52,913 nt of DNA from Bacteroidales bacterium (lineage in GTDB: Bacteria; Bacteroidota; Bacteroidia; Bacteroidales; GCA-2711565), in assembly GCA_028280405.1 (NCBI GenBank), contig JANQLW010000010.1, positions 1 to 52,913 on the forward strand, in the 5' to 3' direction. The notes under the pieces were generated by a model. That model worked only from the letters and a program-made list of their open reading frames with translations. It did not search any database and was not told where the DNA came from. Shown one piece after another: positions 45,100 through 52,913 of this stretch. Made by a program: the position numbers and the translations under genes. Position 1 is the stretch's first letter; each line of letters begins with the position of its first letter.

Positions 45100-45798
45100 T
45101 CATTCAAGTCCTTTAACTTTGGGCTTACCTGCAATGAAATCTTTCAAATAATAAGGCTCGAAATAAGCCACATCTTCAAATTCTTTGTTTTCGAACTTTT
45201 TATTTGCTATTTCAACCATATATTTTGATGAAATTTGAAAATCATCCAAGAACTTAGCATGAGGCTGATTGGTAAATATTTCTTTGCACTTATCTGCACC
45301 ATCGCCTGCAAAATAAATTGTATGTTTTTTAAATAGTCCTGAAAATGAGTCTTCATCAATAATTTGTGCCTCTGTACCTCTGATTTCTTTATTATTTAGA
45401 TCGTAAAGCGCTGAGTATACTTCCATGCGGCGTGCATCTATCATAGGACAAATGATTGCTGTACCATCTTCTTTGATCATTGAACGCATACCGTTTGCCA
45501 TGCTTTGTAAAGTGCCTAATGATATCAAAGGAATTTCAAGAGAGTAGCAAAGCCCTTTTGCCGAACTCACTCCAATTCTTAAACCGGTATAAGAACCGGG
45601 CCCTTTACTTACTACAATTGCGTCCAGGTCTTTATATTCCCATTGGTGCTCTTTGATTAGTTCTTCAATATATGGACTTAGCATTTCTGCATGCGAATAT
45701 GCAACGGTATTTTCTCTTATACCAACTAATCGGTCTCCGTCTGAAATAGCTACAGAACAAACTTTAGTAGCTGTTTCTATATAAAGTAATCTTGCCAT
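45100..45798 (-). CDS. tsaB: tRNA threonylcarbamoyladenosine biosynthesis protein TsaB
   Basis: This is a 232-residue ASKHA-fold protein. It has LYIETATKVCSVAISDGD at the start and SKGPGSYTGLRIGVSSAKGL, the TsaB signature. It works with TsaD and TsaE in making t6A37 on ANN-decoding tRNAs, a housekeeping step. It starts 14 bp after the stop of the adaptor gene, so it shares its transcript with an efflux system, an arrangement with no obvious functional link. Confidence 0.95.
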   Translation of the reverse strand: MARLLYIETATKVCSVAISDGDRLVGIRENTVAYSHAEMLSPYIEELIKEHQWEYKDLDAIVVSKGPGSYTGLRIGVSSAKGLCYSLEIPLISLGTLQSMANGMRSMIKEDGTAIICPMIDARRMEVYSALYDLNNKEIRGTEAQIIDEDSFSGLFKKHTIYFAGDGADKCKEIFTNQPHAKFLDDFQISSKYMVEIANKKFENKEFEDVAYFEPYYLKDFIAGKPKVKGLE

Positions 45799-45812
45799 TT
45801 AATTATTGGAAT

Positions 45813-47147
45813 CTATTTGTCGTCTTCTTTTTTGAATAATTCTTCTTTAGGAACTTTGTTTACAGTTTTTTTATCTTTCAGTTTTTTGGAAACTGCACGA
45901 TAAGGAGCTACAATAACTTCTTCGTTTAATTTTAGCCCATCCAATATTTGAATATAGGCATTGTCCTGAATTCCTGTTTTTACAATTCTTTTTAAAGCAA
46001 TATCTTCCTTTGCATCAAATACCCAAACAATTTCTTTAAGTTCTTCTTCTTTTTGTTTGACAATATCTTCACTTAAAGTTTTGTCAATAAAAGTTGAATC
46101 TGCTCTTGTCGTTACTGCCTGAATAGGTAGTGATAATACATTATGTACCGTTTCTGTTTGAATATCTACAGTTGCCGACATTCCCGGGCGGAAAGGTGAA
46201 AAGTTAGGATCATTATCAGGAATAAGATCTTTATATGATTTTCTTAGAATTCTGACCTTGACAGGGAAATTGGTAACCTGATCAGCACTTACTCCCTGAA
46301 TATTTGCAGAGGTCGCAATTTCGGTAACAACTCCTTTGAATTTTTTATTCAGATAAGCATCCACTTCAACTAAACAGGTATCATATAATTCAACACGTAC
46401 GATATCATTTTCGTTAACTTCTACATTAACTTCCATCGCTTGCAGATTTGCAATTCTCATAATTTCTGTACCGGCTGAGAATTGTGAGGCACCTGTTACT
46501 CGTTCTCCTTTTTCTACATTTAGCTTTGAAACAGTCCCATCATTTGGGGCATATATGTTTGTACGATTTAAATTTTCTTTTGCTTCTTTTAAACTTGCCT
46601 GTGCGCTATTAACAGAAAACTGAGAAGCTTTCAGGCTTTCTTTTGCAGCGATTACTTCTGCTTTTGCTACTTCAAACTGGGAAGTTGCCGCATCCATATC
46701 TGCTTTTGAAATAACATCCTGTTCAAATAATTCTTTATTTCTTTGATAACTAAGTTTTGCATTTTCAAATTGAGCTTCAACCTGGCTTACTCTTGCAGTT
46801 GCATTGGCTTGATTTGCTTTTTGCGTATTTAAACTTGCCTCAATTCTTTCGTAATTGGATTTGTAAATTTCAGGATCGATTTGTGCCAGCAATTCTCCTT
46901 TTTTTACTTCATCACCTTCTTTAACATATAGTTTAACAACCTCTCCGGAAATATACGGACTGATTTTAACATCCGTTTCAGGCTGGATCTTACCATTGGC
47001 AGAAACAGTTTCTGTCAACGTTCTTTTGGTAACTAATTCGGTACTTACTTTAACACCTCTTTTTGATTTCTTTTTTAATATAGCTATTGTTATTAAGCCT
47101 CCTAGAACAACAACGGTTATAGCAATTAATAAATTTTTATTTTTCAT
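45813..47147 (-). CDS. Efflux RND/MacA-type periplasmic adaptor (HlyD family)
   Basis: This is a 444-residue membrane-fusion protein. An N-terminal anchor (residues 4-24) is followed by the lipoyl half-motif GEVVKLYVKEGDEVKKGELLAQID, a long coiled-coil hairpin rich in Ala, Gln and Glu (about 95-190), the second lipoyl half (IYAPNDGTVSKLNVEKGERV), and a beta-barrel and membrane-proximal domain. It would bridge an inner-membrane pump to the TolC-like protein encoded upstream. The ABC permease and ATPase that usually accompany MacA-like adaptors are not in this cluster. Confidence 0.92.
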   Translation of the reverse strand: MKNKNLLIAITVVVLGGLITIAILKKKSKRGVKVSTELVTKRTLTETVSANGKIQPETDVKISPYISGEVVKLYVKEGDEVKKGELLAQIDPEIYKSNYERIEASLNTQKANQANATARVSQVEAQFENAKLSYQRNKELFEQDVISKADMDAATSQFEVAKAEVIAAKESLKASQFSVNSAQASLKEAKENLNRTNIYAPNDGTVSKLNVEKGERVTGASQFSAGTEIMRIANLQAMEVNVEVNENDIVRVELYDTCLVEVDAYLNKKFKGVVTEIATSANIQGVSADQVTNFPVKVRILRKSYKDLIPDNDPNFSPFRPGMSATVDIQTETVHNVLSLPIQAVTTRADSTFIDKTLSEDIVKQKEEELKEIVWVFDAKEDIALKRIVKTGIQDNAYIQILDGLKLNEEVIVAPYRAVSKKLKDKKTVNKVPKEELFKKEDDK

Positions 47148-47220
47148 TTTTTAAAATTATGATTCAAGCAATATGCAATAAAAGTACAAAATTATTTTAT
47201 CGGGCATTCATTAAACAAAA

Positions 47221-47421
47221 GAGGTTGTCCAAAAAGTCTTGGCGAATCTTAGCGCATAACCCCGCCTGCTGCGGGCAGGTTTACGGTTCTTAGCGTAATA
47301 ATCTAAGTAATTGTTACGCAGAGCTTCGCAGAGAAAAACGCAAACCTGCCCGCAGCAGGCGGGACTACGCAGAGTGTAAAATAAAAAATTTTATTCATTT
47401 CTTTACTTTTTGGACAACCTC
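47221..47421. repeat. 201-bp nested inverted repeat between tolC and adaptor genes
   Basis: Outer arms GAGGTTGTCCAAAAAGT (47221-47237) and its complement (47405-47421) match over 17 bp. Inner arms at 47261-47282 and 47342-47363 (core CTGCTGCGGGCAGG) match over 22 bp and are far more GC-rich than the surroundings. No coding frame of note lies inside. It splits an expected operon and may attenuate it. Confidence 0.75.
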
Positions 47422-47436
47422 ATAAATTTTGGTATT

Positions 47437-48825
47437 TTAATTTTCTTTTAATGATAAGGGGATACCCATATAAAATTCTAATATTTTCGTTTTAAATATA
47501 TAATCATACTTAGCGGCTAATAAATCAGATTCTGCTTTGGAAAGCTGTGCTTTAGAAGTATTATAGTTTAATGAATTTTCCATTCCTACACTAAATTTAC
47601 GTTCCATATATTTGAATGACTCTTTAAAAGACGTTACAGATTTAATACTTGCATTATAAGTCTTGAAAGCCGCTAATGCATCAGAATAGGCCTGTTCAAT
47701 ATTTTTACGAACATTATTTTTTGCTAATTGTAAATCAAATTTAGAGTTGATTACAGATAATCTGGATTTTTTGATATTGGTTGAAGTTTGAAATCCATTG
47801 AAAATAGGAATACTTAAAGAAAACCCCAATGATTTACTAATATTATCACTAAACTGATCAGAAAATGAAATTTGGTCCCCAACGGTTTGTGTAGCTGGGT
47901 CATAAGCATACTTTGGAACTAAATAATAAGTACTCCATCCAAAGCTTGCTGATAATTTGGGGCTACGCAATCCTTTTGCAATAGATAAACCTTTTTCAGC
48001 ACTCTTCAATCTCAATTCGGCGCTTTTAATCTCAGGTAATCTGCCTACAGCTACATTGTAAACATCGGAAGATGCATAGATTTTGCTTTCTTCGTCTACA
48101 TTTAGACTAGGTTTCTCAATTTCAAATTCCTGAGATGCTTCTATCTCCAATAATTGTTTTAAATCCAGATAAGCAAGATTCAAGCGATTTTTGGAACTAA
48201 TTAAGTTAACTTCTTCTGCTGCTAATTGTGACTGGATTTCCAAAAGGCTTCCTTTGGGTAAGGTTCCTACCTTTACAAGTTTTTTAGTATTATTAATCTG
48301 TTGATTTGTAACTTCAAGCTGAGTTTTGTTTTTTTCAACCAGCTCCATACTGAATAAGACATTTAAATAAGATTGTGCAATCCGTAATGAAATGTCATCT
48401 CTCATTTTGTCCGAATCATATTTGCTTGCCAGATAATCTAACTGGGCTTGCTTCATGCTGTTAAACTTTGCAAACCCATTGAAGAGCATTACTCCGGTAT
48501 TTACACTAAAGCTTAAGTTCTTGGTAGTTTGTGTTACATAGGTAAAATCTGCAGCTGAACGTCCAAAGCCTAATGAGTAGCCCGATGATGCATTTAAAGT
48601 GGGTAGAAAGTCAAGTTTAGATTGAAGTAAATTGGCTTTATTTACTTTATTATTTAATTCACTCTTTTTAATTTGAATGTTATTCTCAAGGGCATGTTCA
48701 ACACAGTCGCGCAATGTCCAAAGCTTTTGTGAAAAAATACTTCCTGAAATCATCATCAAGAAAAAGATTAATAGTACGATTCTTCGGTTGTTTTCGATCC
48801 AGTTCAAAATTGAAAGTTGTTTCAT
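47437..48825 (-). CDS. TolC family outer-membrane efflux protein
   Basis: This is a protein of about 462 residues with a signal peptide (ending GSIFSQ) and the two-fold alpha-helical/beta-strand repeat of TolC proteins; the opening LWTLRDCVEHALENN is typical. I chose the ATG at 48825. The frame reaches a TTG at 48852. It forms the outer-membrane channel for the adaptor encoded downstream. Upstream, between 48915 and 48972, lie three short palindromes that could bind a TetR-type repressor. Confidence 0.92.
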   Translation of the reverse strand: MKQLSILNWIENNRRIVLLIFFLMMISGSIFSQKLWTLRDCVEHALENNIQIKKSELNNKVNKANLLQSKLDFLPTLNASSGYSLGFGRSAADFTYVTQTTKNLSFSVNTGVMLFNGFAKFNSMKQAQLDYLASKYDSDKMRDDISLRIAQSYLNVLFSMELVEKNKTQLEVTNQQINNTKKLVKVGTLPKGSLLEIQSQLAAEEVNLISSKNRLNLAYLDLKQLLEIEASQEFEIEKPSLNVDEESKIYASSDVYNVAVGRLPEIKSAELRLKSAEKGLSIAKGLRSPKLSASFGWSTYYLVPKYAYDPATQTVGDQISFSDQFSDNISKSLGFSLSIPIFNGFQTSTNIKKSRLSVINSKFDLQLAKNNVRKNIEQAYSDALAAFKTYNASIKSVTSFKESFKYMERKFSVGMENSLNYNTSKAQLSKAESDLLAAKYDYIFKTKILEFYMGIPLSLKEN

Positions 48826-48914
48826 GGGTTGATTTTTTAATTTGATGTTCAAAATAGCTAAAAATATGCCATTTTTTTAAATCTATGTTTTTCAATTATT
48901 TATCTGTAGTTAGA

Positions 48915-48972
48915 CAAACGTTTGACGCTATATGTGTACGTTTAGTTACACTAATTGTTCGAATTTGAACAA
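48915..48972. promoter_or_regulatory. Cluster of palindromes upstream of tolC
   Basis: CAAACGTTTG (48915-48924), GTGTAC-N6-TTACAC (48934-48951) and TTGTTCGAATTTGAACAA (48955-48972, two central mismatches) lie 90-150 bp before the tolC ATG. Their size suits dimeric repressor sites. No regulator gene is adjacent. Confidence 0.35.
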
Positions 48973-49091
48973 AGCCCTTTGGGCCATTTAATTAGTCTGT
49001 TTTCTGGTGGTGAATTTAAGCAAAATAATTAGCTTTGGTAAAGGAATCTTCAGAAACTTCTTTCCAACATTTTTTTCTTTCACAAGTCAGA

Positions 49092-49119
49092 AAAGAGGAT
49101 GGCTTCCCTGGAGTGCACC
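49092..49119 (-). repeat. Half copy of the GGGAAGCCATCCT hairpin element
   Basis: On the - strand it matches the left end of the element at 44401, from GTGCACTCCAGGGA through GCCATCCT and a T-tract, with few differences. The partner arm is missing, so this is a fragment. Confidence 0.65.
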
Positions 49120-49495
49120 TGTAAGTGGAGTGAAAAAAACTGAAAAGAAAAGTATGGAAAGCTCCAAGCTTATATTTATGGCCTTCCATACTTAAAAGTA
49201 AACAACACACTGTGTATAGTGTAAAGTGATGATATATTCTATTGACTGTTAAGTTTACTGAAATGCACTTTGCAAAGGTTATGCCATGTTTTTTAATTGA
49301 CTGTATTTCTTAGCTTTCTGCTATTGGTTCTTAATTTATAGTAATAATGTAACAGAAATTTATCCGTATCCGTATAGTGTAAATGGGAATTAATCTTCTC
49401 TATTGTTTGCCTGATATCATTTAAAATAAGCACGCAAAAAAGTTAAAACCCGGAGGATATGTTCCTTTTTTTGATTTTAACTGATGTAAGGGATT

Positions 49496-49855
49496 TTACT
49501 GCAATTCAATATAAAGGTGTTTCCATTCATTATTTAAGCCTTTAATCAATGCTATTTTCTTTTCTCTTCTGTACTTCTTGACTTCTTTTTCCCGAACGAT
49601 AGCCTCTTCAATGGAATAGAAGAATTCAAAATAAACAAGTTTGTTTACATTATATCGAGCAGTGAAACTTTTTGGGTATTCTTTTTCTTTATGTTGATGA
49701 ACCCTAACAAGTAAATTAGAGGTAACTCCAGTGTAAAATACTGTGTGGTTTTGGTTAGTCATTATGTATACAGCGCTTTTTCGTTTCATTGATCTACTCT
49801 TTTGAATAAGCTTTTTTGGTAGGTCAAATAATTTAATAGTGTTTTCTTTGTGCAT
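49496..49855 (-). CDS. GIY-YIG nuclease family protein
   Basis: This is a 119-residue small protein of the stand-alone GIY-YIG (UPF0213/YhbQ-like) type. It has VYIMTNQNHTVFYTGVTSNL, the conserved basic VRVHQHK, and the acidic helix SIEEAIVREKEVKKYRREKK. The ATG at 49789 (MKRKSAVYI) fits the family length better; the first 22 residues of the longer reading have no counterpart. Such genes are scattered in many copies in Bacteroidota. Their role is uncertain, and the neighbourhood here is rich in repeats. Confidence 0.85.
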   Translation of the reverse strand: MHKENTIKLFDLPKKLIQKSRSMKRKSAVYIMTNQNHTVFYTGVTSNLLVRVHQHKEKEYPKSFTARYNVNKLVYFEFFYSIEEAIVREKEVKKYRREKKIALIKGLNNEWKHLYIELQ

Positions 49856-50017
49856 ATTAATTATAATTTAAAATGTCCTAAGGCTTTACTTAGTGCCCTC
49901 TCCTAGTTAATTCCATAAACCGAAAAAAGTCTACCCGCTTTCTATTTTTTTCAACATTTATCTATGGTCTTATTCTTTTTTACATGTTTCATTTACAGTT
50001 TTAACTATTAACAATCT

Positions 50018-50100
50018 TCATTTCGAAGCGCAGCGAGAAATCCCCCTGAATATCTGTATTCCCTTAAATTAGGAGATCTCTCGCTTCGCTTCGAGATGAC
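50018..50100. repeat. 83-bp palindromic repeat, copy 1
   Basis: It begins TCATTTCGAAGCGCAGCGAG and ends CTTCGCTTCGAGATGAC, an imperfect inverted repeat. It differs from copy 2 at one base by eye. The following ~35 bases are also shared with copy 2. Confidence 0.8.
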
Positions 50101-50139
50101 GGGCCAATGAATTAACTGTATTCGTTTTTTCTCCTGGCC

Positions 50140-50232
50140 GGGAAGCCATCCTGGTCATTGGTATTCGAATAAAGTTCCATAATCATATTGTATCGTGCCT
50201 ACGGTACTCTCAAAAAAACAGGACGCCGTCCT
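50140..50232. repeat. Imperfect GGGAAGCCATCCT hairpin element
   Basis: The left arm GGGAAGCCATCCTG (50140-50153) faces the degenerate right arm CAGGACGCCGTCCT (50219-50232). It is a decayed relative of the elements at 6722 and 44401. Confidence 0.5.
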
Positions 50233-50374
50233 AATAAATGATCCCGGAACCTGCTGGCACAGATTCCAGGAAAAATATGAATCAATTTAATTAGGAGGGA
50301 GTGTGATTGTTATCGTGTTGCTGTTTACCGGTTATACCGATTACTGGTTATGGCATAAACTGTTTAATAGAACG

Positions 50375-50457
50375 TCATTTCGAAGCGCAGCGAGAAATCC
50401 CCCTGAATATCTGTATTTCCTTAAATTAGGAGATCTCTCGCTTCGCTTCGAGATGAC
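50375..50457. repeat. 83-bp palindromic repeat, copy 2
   Basis: Second copy, 357 bp from the first, same orientation and same length. The downstream flank (ATTAACTGTA, TCGTTTTT, CTCCT) is repeated too, so a segment of about 120 bp was duplicated. Confidence 0.8.
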
Positions 50458-50534
50458 AAGGCCTATGGATTAACTGTACTCGTTTTTCTCCTTAAACCTT
50501 TTCCCTATCATAGGCAGGCGTGCTCACGTTGACG

Positions 50535-50591
50535 ACCACGTGTGGTTTTGTTCGTGACCACGCCTGGTCTCTGTGCTGAGCAGGCGTGGTC
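50535..50591. repeat. GC-rich hairpins downstream of the HU-like gene
   Basis: GACCACGCCTG (50556-50566) and CAGGCGTGGTC (50581-50591) form a perfect 11-bp stem. ACCACGTGTGGT (50535-50546) is a near-palindrome beside it. They lie 37 bp beyond the HU-like stop and could end that transcript. Confidence 0.5.
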
Positions 50592-50627
50592 TTCAGGCAC
50601 TAGCCCTGTAAGCATCCAAGGCTTTAA

Positions 50628-51014
50628 TTATGAGACTTTTGTATAGGTCGCTGTTTGCAAGGCCTTTTTTATTTCCCGTCCGGGAGTAAAGATCACTTTA
50701 TTGCCAATCACACTGTTTTTATCTACATCTTCTGCCGTAGGTTCTCCCTGGCTTTTTACATTGGTTCTGAAATAGCCGAGTTCTCCTAACTGTACAATGG
50801 TACTGTTGGTCAATTTTTCAGGGATCAATTGTACCAAAGCACTTAGTACCGCTAAAATATCGGCCCTGTTTACGGTACTGATGCGTTCTATGTCTATAGT
50901 TAAATCTTTTAAGTTGACACGTTGGTCATTAACGGCAATGGCATACCATTGTCTGGTTCCGCCGCCGACTACACCCGGTTGTCCCTTTTCCTGGGCTTTA
51001 ATTTTAATACTCAT
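50628..51014 (-). CDS. HU-like DNA-binding protein
   Basis: This is a 128-residue protein of the Bacteroidota HU-like group (longer than canonical HU at about 90). It opens MSIKIKAQEKGQPGVVGGGTRQWYAIAV, has the paired helices NRADILAVLSALVQLIPEKL and the beta arm GELGYFRTNVKSQGEP, and ends in an extra tail. It should bind DNA without strong sequence preference and shape the nucleoid or a mobile element. Its neighbours are repeats on one side and a redox operon on the other. Confidence 0.85.
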   Translation of the reverse strand: MSIKIKAQEKGQPGVVGGGTRQWYAIAVNDQRVNLKDLTIDIERISTVNRADILAVLSALVQLIPEKLTNSTIVQLGELGYFRTNVKSQGEPTAEDVDKNSVIGNKVIFTPGREIKKALQTATYTKVS

Positions 51015-51100
51015 GATTGTAATTTTTAATTAACATTTTATTTTCACTAAAACCCGGTAGCTTTAATCAAAATCCTAAATGTTTTTTCAACCTCCTTTCT

Positions 51101-51646
51101 TTATTTGTTATTGACATTTCGCTTCGCTGTTATTTGCTGCGCGTCATTAGTTGTGTGAATCGGGAACCGATCCTCTTTATTACTTATTTCAAATTTCTCC
51201 TCACCCAAAATACATTGACCATCCATATCAGAACACGTTTGATAGGCTATTGTCCCTTTGATTACAGGATTATTATTCAATATTCTAATTGTTTGTTGAA
51301 ATTCTCCTTTTTTCTCCAAAATACGAACATTGCTCATCCATATCCGATCGAATTTCTCTTTTACCCCAATGGAAAGAGGTTTTCCTATTAATTCATAACT
51401 TTCATCAGGCTTAAATGTAATTTTTGTGGGTTGAGGGCCAAGATCCGGATCTAAATCACTAGCGTACAAATACCAATCGTCTTCTATATTTACTTTAATT
51501 ATTAAGATTCTAAAATCTTTTCCTTTCTTGCTGTTCTCCAGTACAAATGTAAAACTTACCGGCTGTATTTCTTGTGAATACAATTTACCTGCAACTAATA
51601 CCAGAAAGAGTACAACCCAATAGTTTTTTTTTACATATAATTTCAT
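51101..51646 (-). CDS. DsbD N-terminal-domain-like exported protein
   Basis: This is a 181-residue protein: a signal peptide (residues 1-24, ending KLYSQ), then a single immunoglobulin-like domain like the periplasmic alpha domain of DsbD. The cysteine pair is in YQTCSDMDGQCILGEEKFEI, as in DsbD-alpha (two cysteines near the C-terminal strands). There are no membrane helices, so it is the alpha domain alone. It would receive electrons or shuttle disulfides with the TlpA-like protein encoded just before it, whose gene overlaps this one by 62 bp. Confidence 0.75.
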   Translation of the reverse strand: MKLYVKKNYWVVLFLVLVAGKLYSQEIQPVSFTFVLENSKKGKDFRILIIKVNIEDDWYLYASDLDPDLGPQPTKITFKPDESYELIGKPLSIGVKEKFDRIWMSNVRILEKKGEFQQTIRILNNNPVIKGTIAYQTCSDMDGQCILGEEKFEISNKEDRFPIHTTNDAQQITAKRNVNNK

Positions 51647-52754
51647 ATGACATTAAGGATTTATCTTCCAATTGTTTTTCTTTTATCCGTTTCAATGTAT
51701 GAACAAGATATTTTTCCAATCGACCGTTCATTAACTCATCTTCGTTGAAGTTCGCTTTTTGTAAGCTTCCAATGGCTTTTTCCATAACCCGGATGGCCTC
51801 TTTGTACTCTTTTTTATGAAAATGCGCCATGGCAATATCTCTGTGCATTGAAAAGGTTCTTAACGTATAAGGATCTGCTTGTATGGCTTGTTTATTTATG
51901 GCAATCACAAGGTCCCAGGCTTCCGGACTCTTTATAATGCTGCCCTGATATAAAGAAAAGAATTTGGAAGACATATACCTATGGAGAATAACAGGATCAT
52001 TTTTATATTTCTCCAGCAGTTGTTGGCCAAACACAAGTCCTTTTCTTTCATCTAATCTCAACTGATAATCCAGTTTTCTCATATAAAATGGGAAATATTC
52101 AGGGATTAATTTTATTGCACGATCAAGTATACGGATTGCAATATCCAGTTTATTTGCATCCTTAGCATATCGGGCGGCCATATTGTAGGCTGCTACAAGT
52201 TCTCTTTTTAATACTGACTTTTCAAGGGCTTTGCCTGCCAGGGTTTCTTTGATGACCTCATCAATTCCCCCTCCTTTGTGAGGACTTCCGATCCAGACAA
52301 TCCGGCCTTGTTGGTTGATGATAAAGGCTGAAGGGGCATAATTTATTCCCGCAGGGCTTAACCAGGTATTCTTCATGGTTTTTTGTATTTCATCATCGAT
52401 CGCTACGTTGTACCGGATTTGCTCACCCATACTTTCCAGAAAACGGGGCATCCGGCTGTGCTTCTCGTTATAAAAAACGCTGATCATTGTAGCTTTGCCT
52501 GCATATTTTTCTGCGATTTCACTCAGGTGTGGGATGGCAATATTGCATCCGGGACAGCCGATGTATCCGAATTCCACAATATATACATGCCCTTTTTTAA
52601 ACGCCGCAACCGGATCGCCTTTTAGCCATGTTACCCCTTGAATGGGGGGTGCCTTATCCCCGACACCAAGTGTAACTTCATTCTGCTGGCCAACAACTGG
52701 TATGGCCATAAAACCCAATGCAATGATCAGGAGTAAATAGTTTAAGATTTTCAT
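51585..52754 (-). CDS. TlpA/AhpC-like thioredoxin-fold protein with TPR region
   Basis: This is a 389-residue exported protein: a signal peptide (ending VVGQQ), a redoxin domain at about 30-170 with the CPGC pair (Cys67 and Cys70 in GYIGCPGC) and YAPSAFIINQQGRIVW, then TPR-like helices from about 185 to 370. It would act in periplasmic thiol chemistry. The last 62 bp overlap the next gene in another frame, across a run of nine A residues on the coding strand. Confidence 0.85.
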   Translation of the reverse strand: MKILNYLLLIIALGFMAIPVVGQQNEVTLGVGDKAPPIQGVTWLKGDPVAAFKKGHVYIVEFGYIGCPGCNIAIPHLSEIAEKYAGKATMISVFYNEKHSRMPRFLESMGEQIRYNVAIDDEIQKTMKNTWLSPAGINYAPSAFIINQQGRIVWIGSPHKGGGIDEVIKETLAGKALEKSVLKRELVAAYNMAARYAKDANKLDIAIRILDRAIKLIPEYFPFYMRKLDYQLRLDERKGLVFGQQLLEKYKNDPVILHRYMSSKFFSLYQGSIIKSPEAWDLVIAINKQAIQADPYTLRTFSMHRDIAMAHFHKKEYKEAIRVMEKAIGSLQKANFNEDELMNGRLEKYLVHTLKRIKEKQLEDKSLMSYEIICKKKLLGCTLSGISCR

Positions 52755-52780
52755 ACTTATTCAATTTTTTAAGATAATTT

Positions 52781-52913
52781 TTAATGTAATGTTATGGGAT
52801 CCCTGACCACAATGACTTTCATCTCTTTCTTACTTTTTACCAGATCCAGCCCAACTTCTTTTAAGGCCTGTCTGAATCCATCCAGATTTTTCAGGTTCCC
52901 TTCAATAAGAGCG
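52781..52913 (-). CDS. 3' end of a DUF3738-like gene (partial)
   Basis: The last 43 codons of a gene that runs off the window read ...NLDGFRQALKEVGLDLVKSKKEMKVIVVRDP and stop at 52781-52783. This resembles the C-terminus of DUF3738 (TIGR03435-type) proteins, which are often encoded beside TlpA-like thioredoxins. The stop lies 26 bp before the TlpA/TPR start, so they are one operon. Identification rests on a short stretch only. Confidence 0.55.
   Translation of the reverse strand, partial: ALIEGNLKNLDGFRQALKEVGLDLVKSKKEMKVIVVRDPITLH

Larger units (their letters stand above)
48826..49495. other. Gene-free stretch upstream of tolC
   Basis: No gene is supported. It holds the possible operators at 48915-48972, a half copy of a hairpin element at 49092-49119, and a 10-bp stem AAGTATGGAA / TTCCATACTT at 49150-49193 that has no adjacent gene to terminate. 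A 62-codon open frame at 49007-49195 has no family resemblance and crosses the repeat. Confidence 0.6.
49856..50627. other. Repeat-rich gene-free stretch
   Basis: No gene is supported over 770 bp. It consists of an imperfect hairpin element at 50140-50232, two copies of an 83-bp palindrome with shared flanks at 50018-50100 and 50375-50457, and GC-rich hairpins at 50535-50591. Confidence 0.65.

Noticed and set aside
49007..49195. 62-codon open frame in the gap upstream of tolC
   Set aside because: No family resemblance, and it runs through a hairpin-element fragment.

Overview
The window reads as a chromosomal segment of a member of the Bacteroidota. The evidence is two SusC/SusD outer-membrane importer pairs, a FecR anti-sigma factor, a GldF/GldG-like ABC permease, promoter boxes of the Bacteroidetes TAnnTTTG type, and the absence of clear Shine-Dalgarno sites. 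I cannot name a genus. No rRNA, tRNA, CRISPR array or complete insertion sequence was recognised.

Layout. (A) 373-12459, + strand: fecR, an STN-type susC, susD, a TlpA-like thioredoxin protein, an ABC ATPase, a fused GldF/GldG-like permease and a LolA-like periplasmic protein. (B) 25067-12540, - strand: a membrane-spanning propeller/Y_Y_Y/AraC regulator with no kinase, then susC, susD, a lipoprotein, a PKD lipoprotein with a HExxH metalloprotease site, and a large Asp-box (sortilin-like) propeller protein. This looks like a regulated surface protein or peptide utilisation locus. (C) A DUF4143 AAA ATPase (- strand) next to a 58-bp perfect palindrome. (D) 26727-38070: a membrane Fe-S/heme-type oxidoreductase (+) convergent with a fatty-acid beta-oxidation cluster (- strand: enoyl-CoA hydratase, 3-hydroxyacyl-CoA dehydrogenase, thiolase, ElbB, an NMO-like flavoprotein, acyl-CoA dehydrogenase, EtfB, EtfA). 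Two four-helix-bundle genes, bounded by inverted arrays of 8-bp and 11-bp repeats, sit inside it. (E) 38208-44878, + strand: two consecutive copies of a metal-handling cassette, each HYC_CC_PP protein, TonB receptor, HMA-domain protein. The first HMA gene has an in-frame TGA beside its metal-binding CxxC. (F) 48825-45100, - strand: TolC, an HlyD/MacA-like adaptor and TsaB. (G) 49092-50600: a repeat-rich, gene-poor stretch with one GIY-YIG gene. (H) 52913-50628, - strand: the end of a DUF3738-like gene, a TlpA/TPR protein, a DsbD-N-like protein and an HU-like protein.

How the genes work together. In D, acyl-CoA oxidation would pass electrons to EtfBA, and the membrane Fe-S protein probably returns them to menaquinone. 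In A, a surface signal through the STN domain and FecR would release an ECF sigma factor, which must lie outside the window. In E, the receptor, small Cys-rich protein and HMA protein would import and hand over a metal, probably copper.

The other theme is a dense population of small palindromic and short-period repeats between genes. An 82-bp palindrome occurs three times at gene 3' ends, and one hairpin insertion is bracketed by a 15-bp direct repeat. The strongest leads are the candidate UGA/selenocysteine HMA gene, the repeat-flanked four-helix-bundle cassettes, and the kinase-less regulator with its metalloprotease and SusCD locus.
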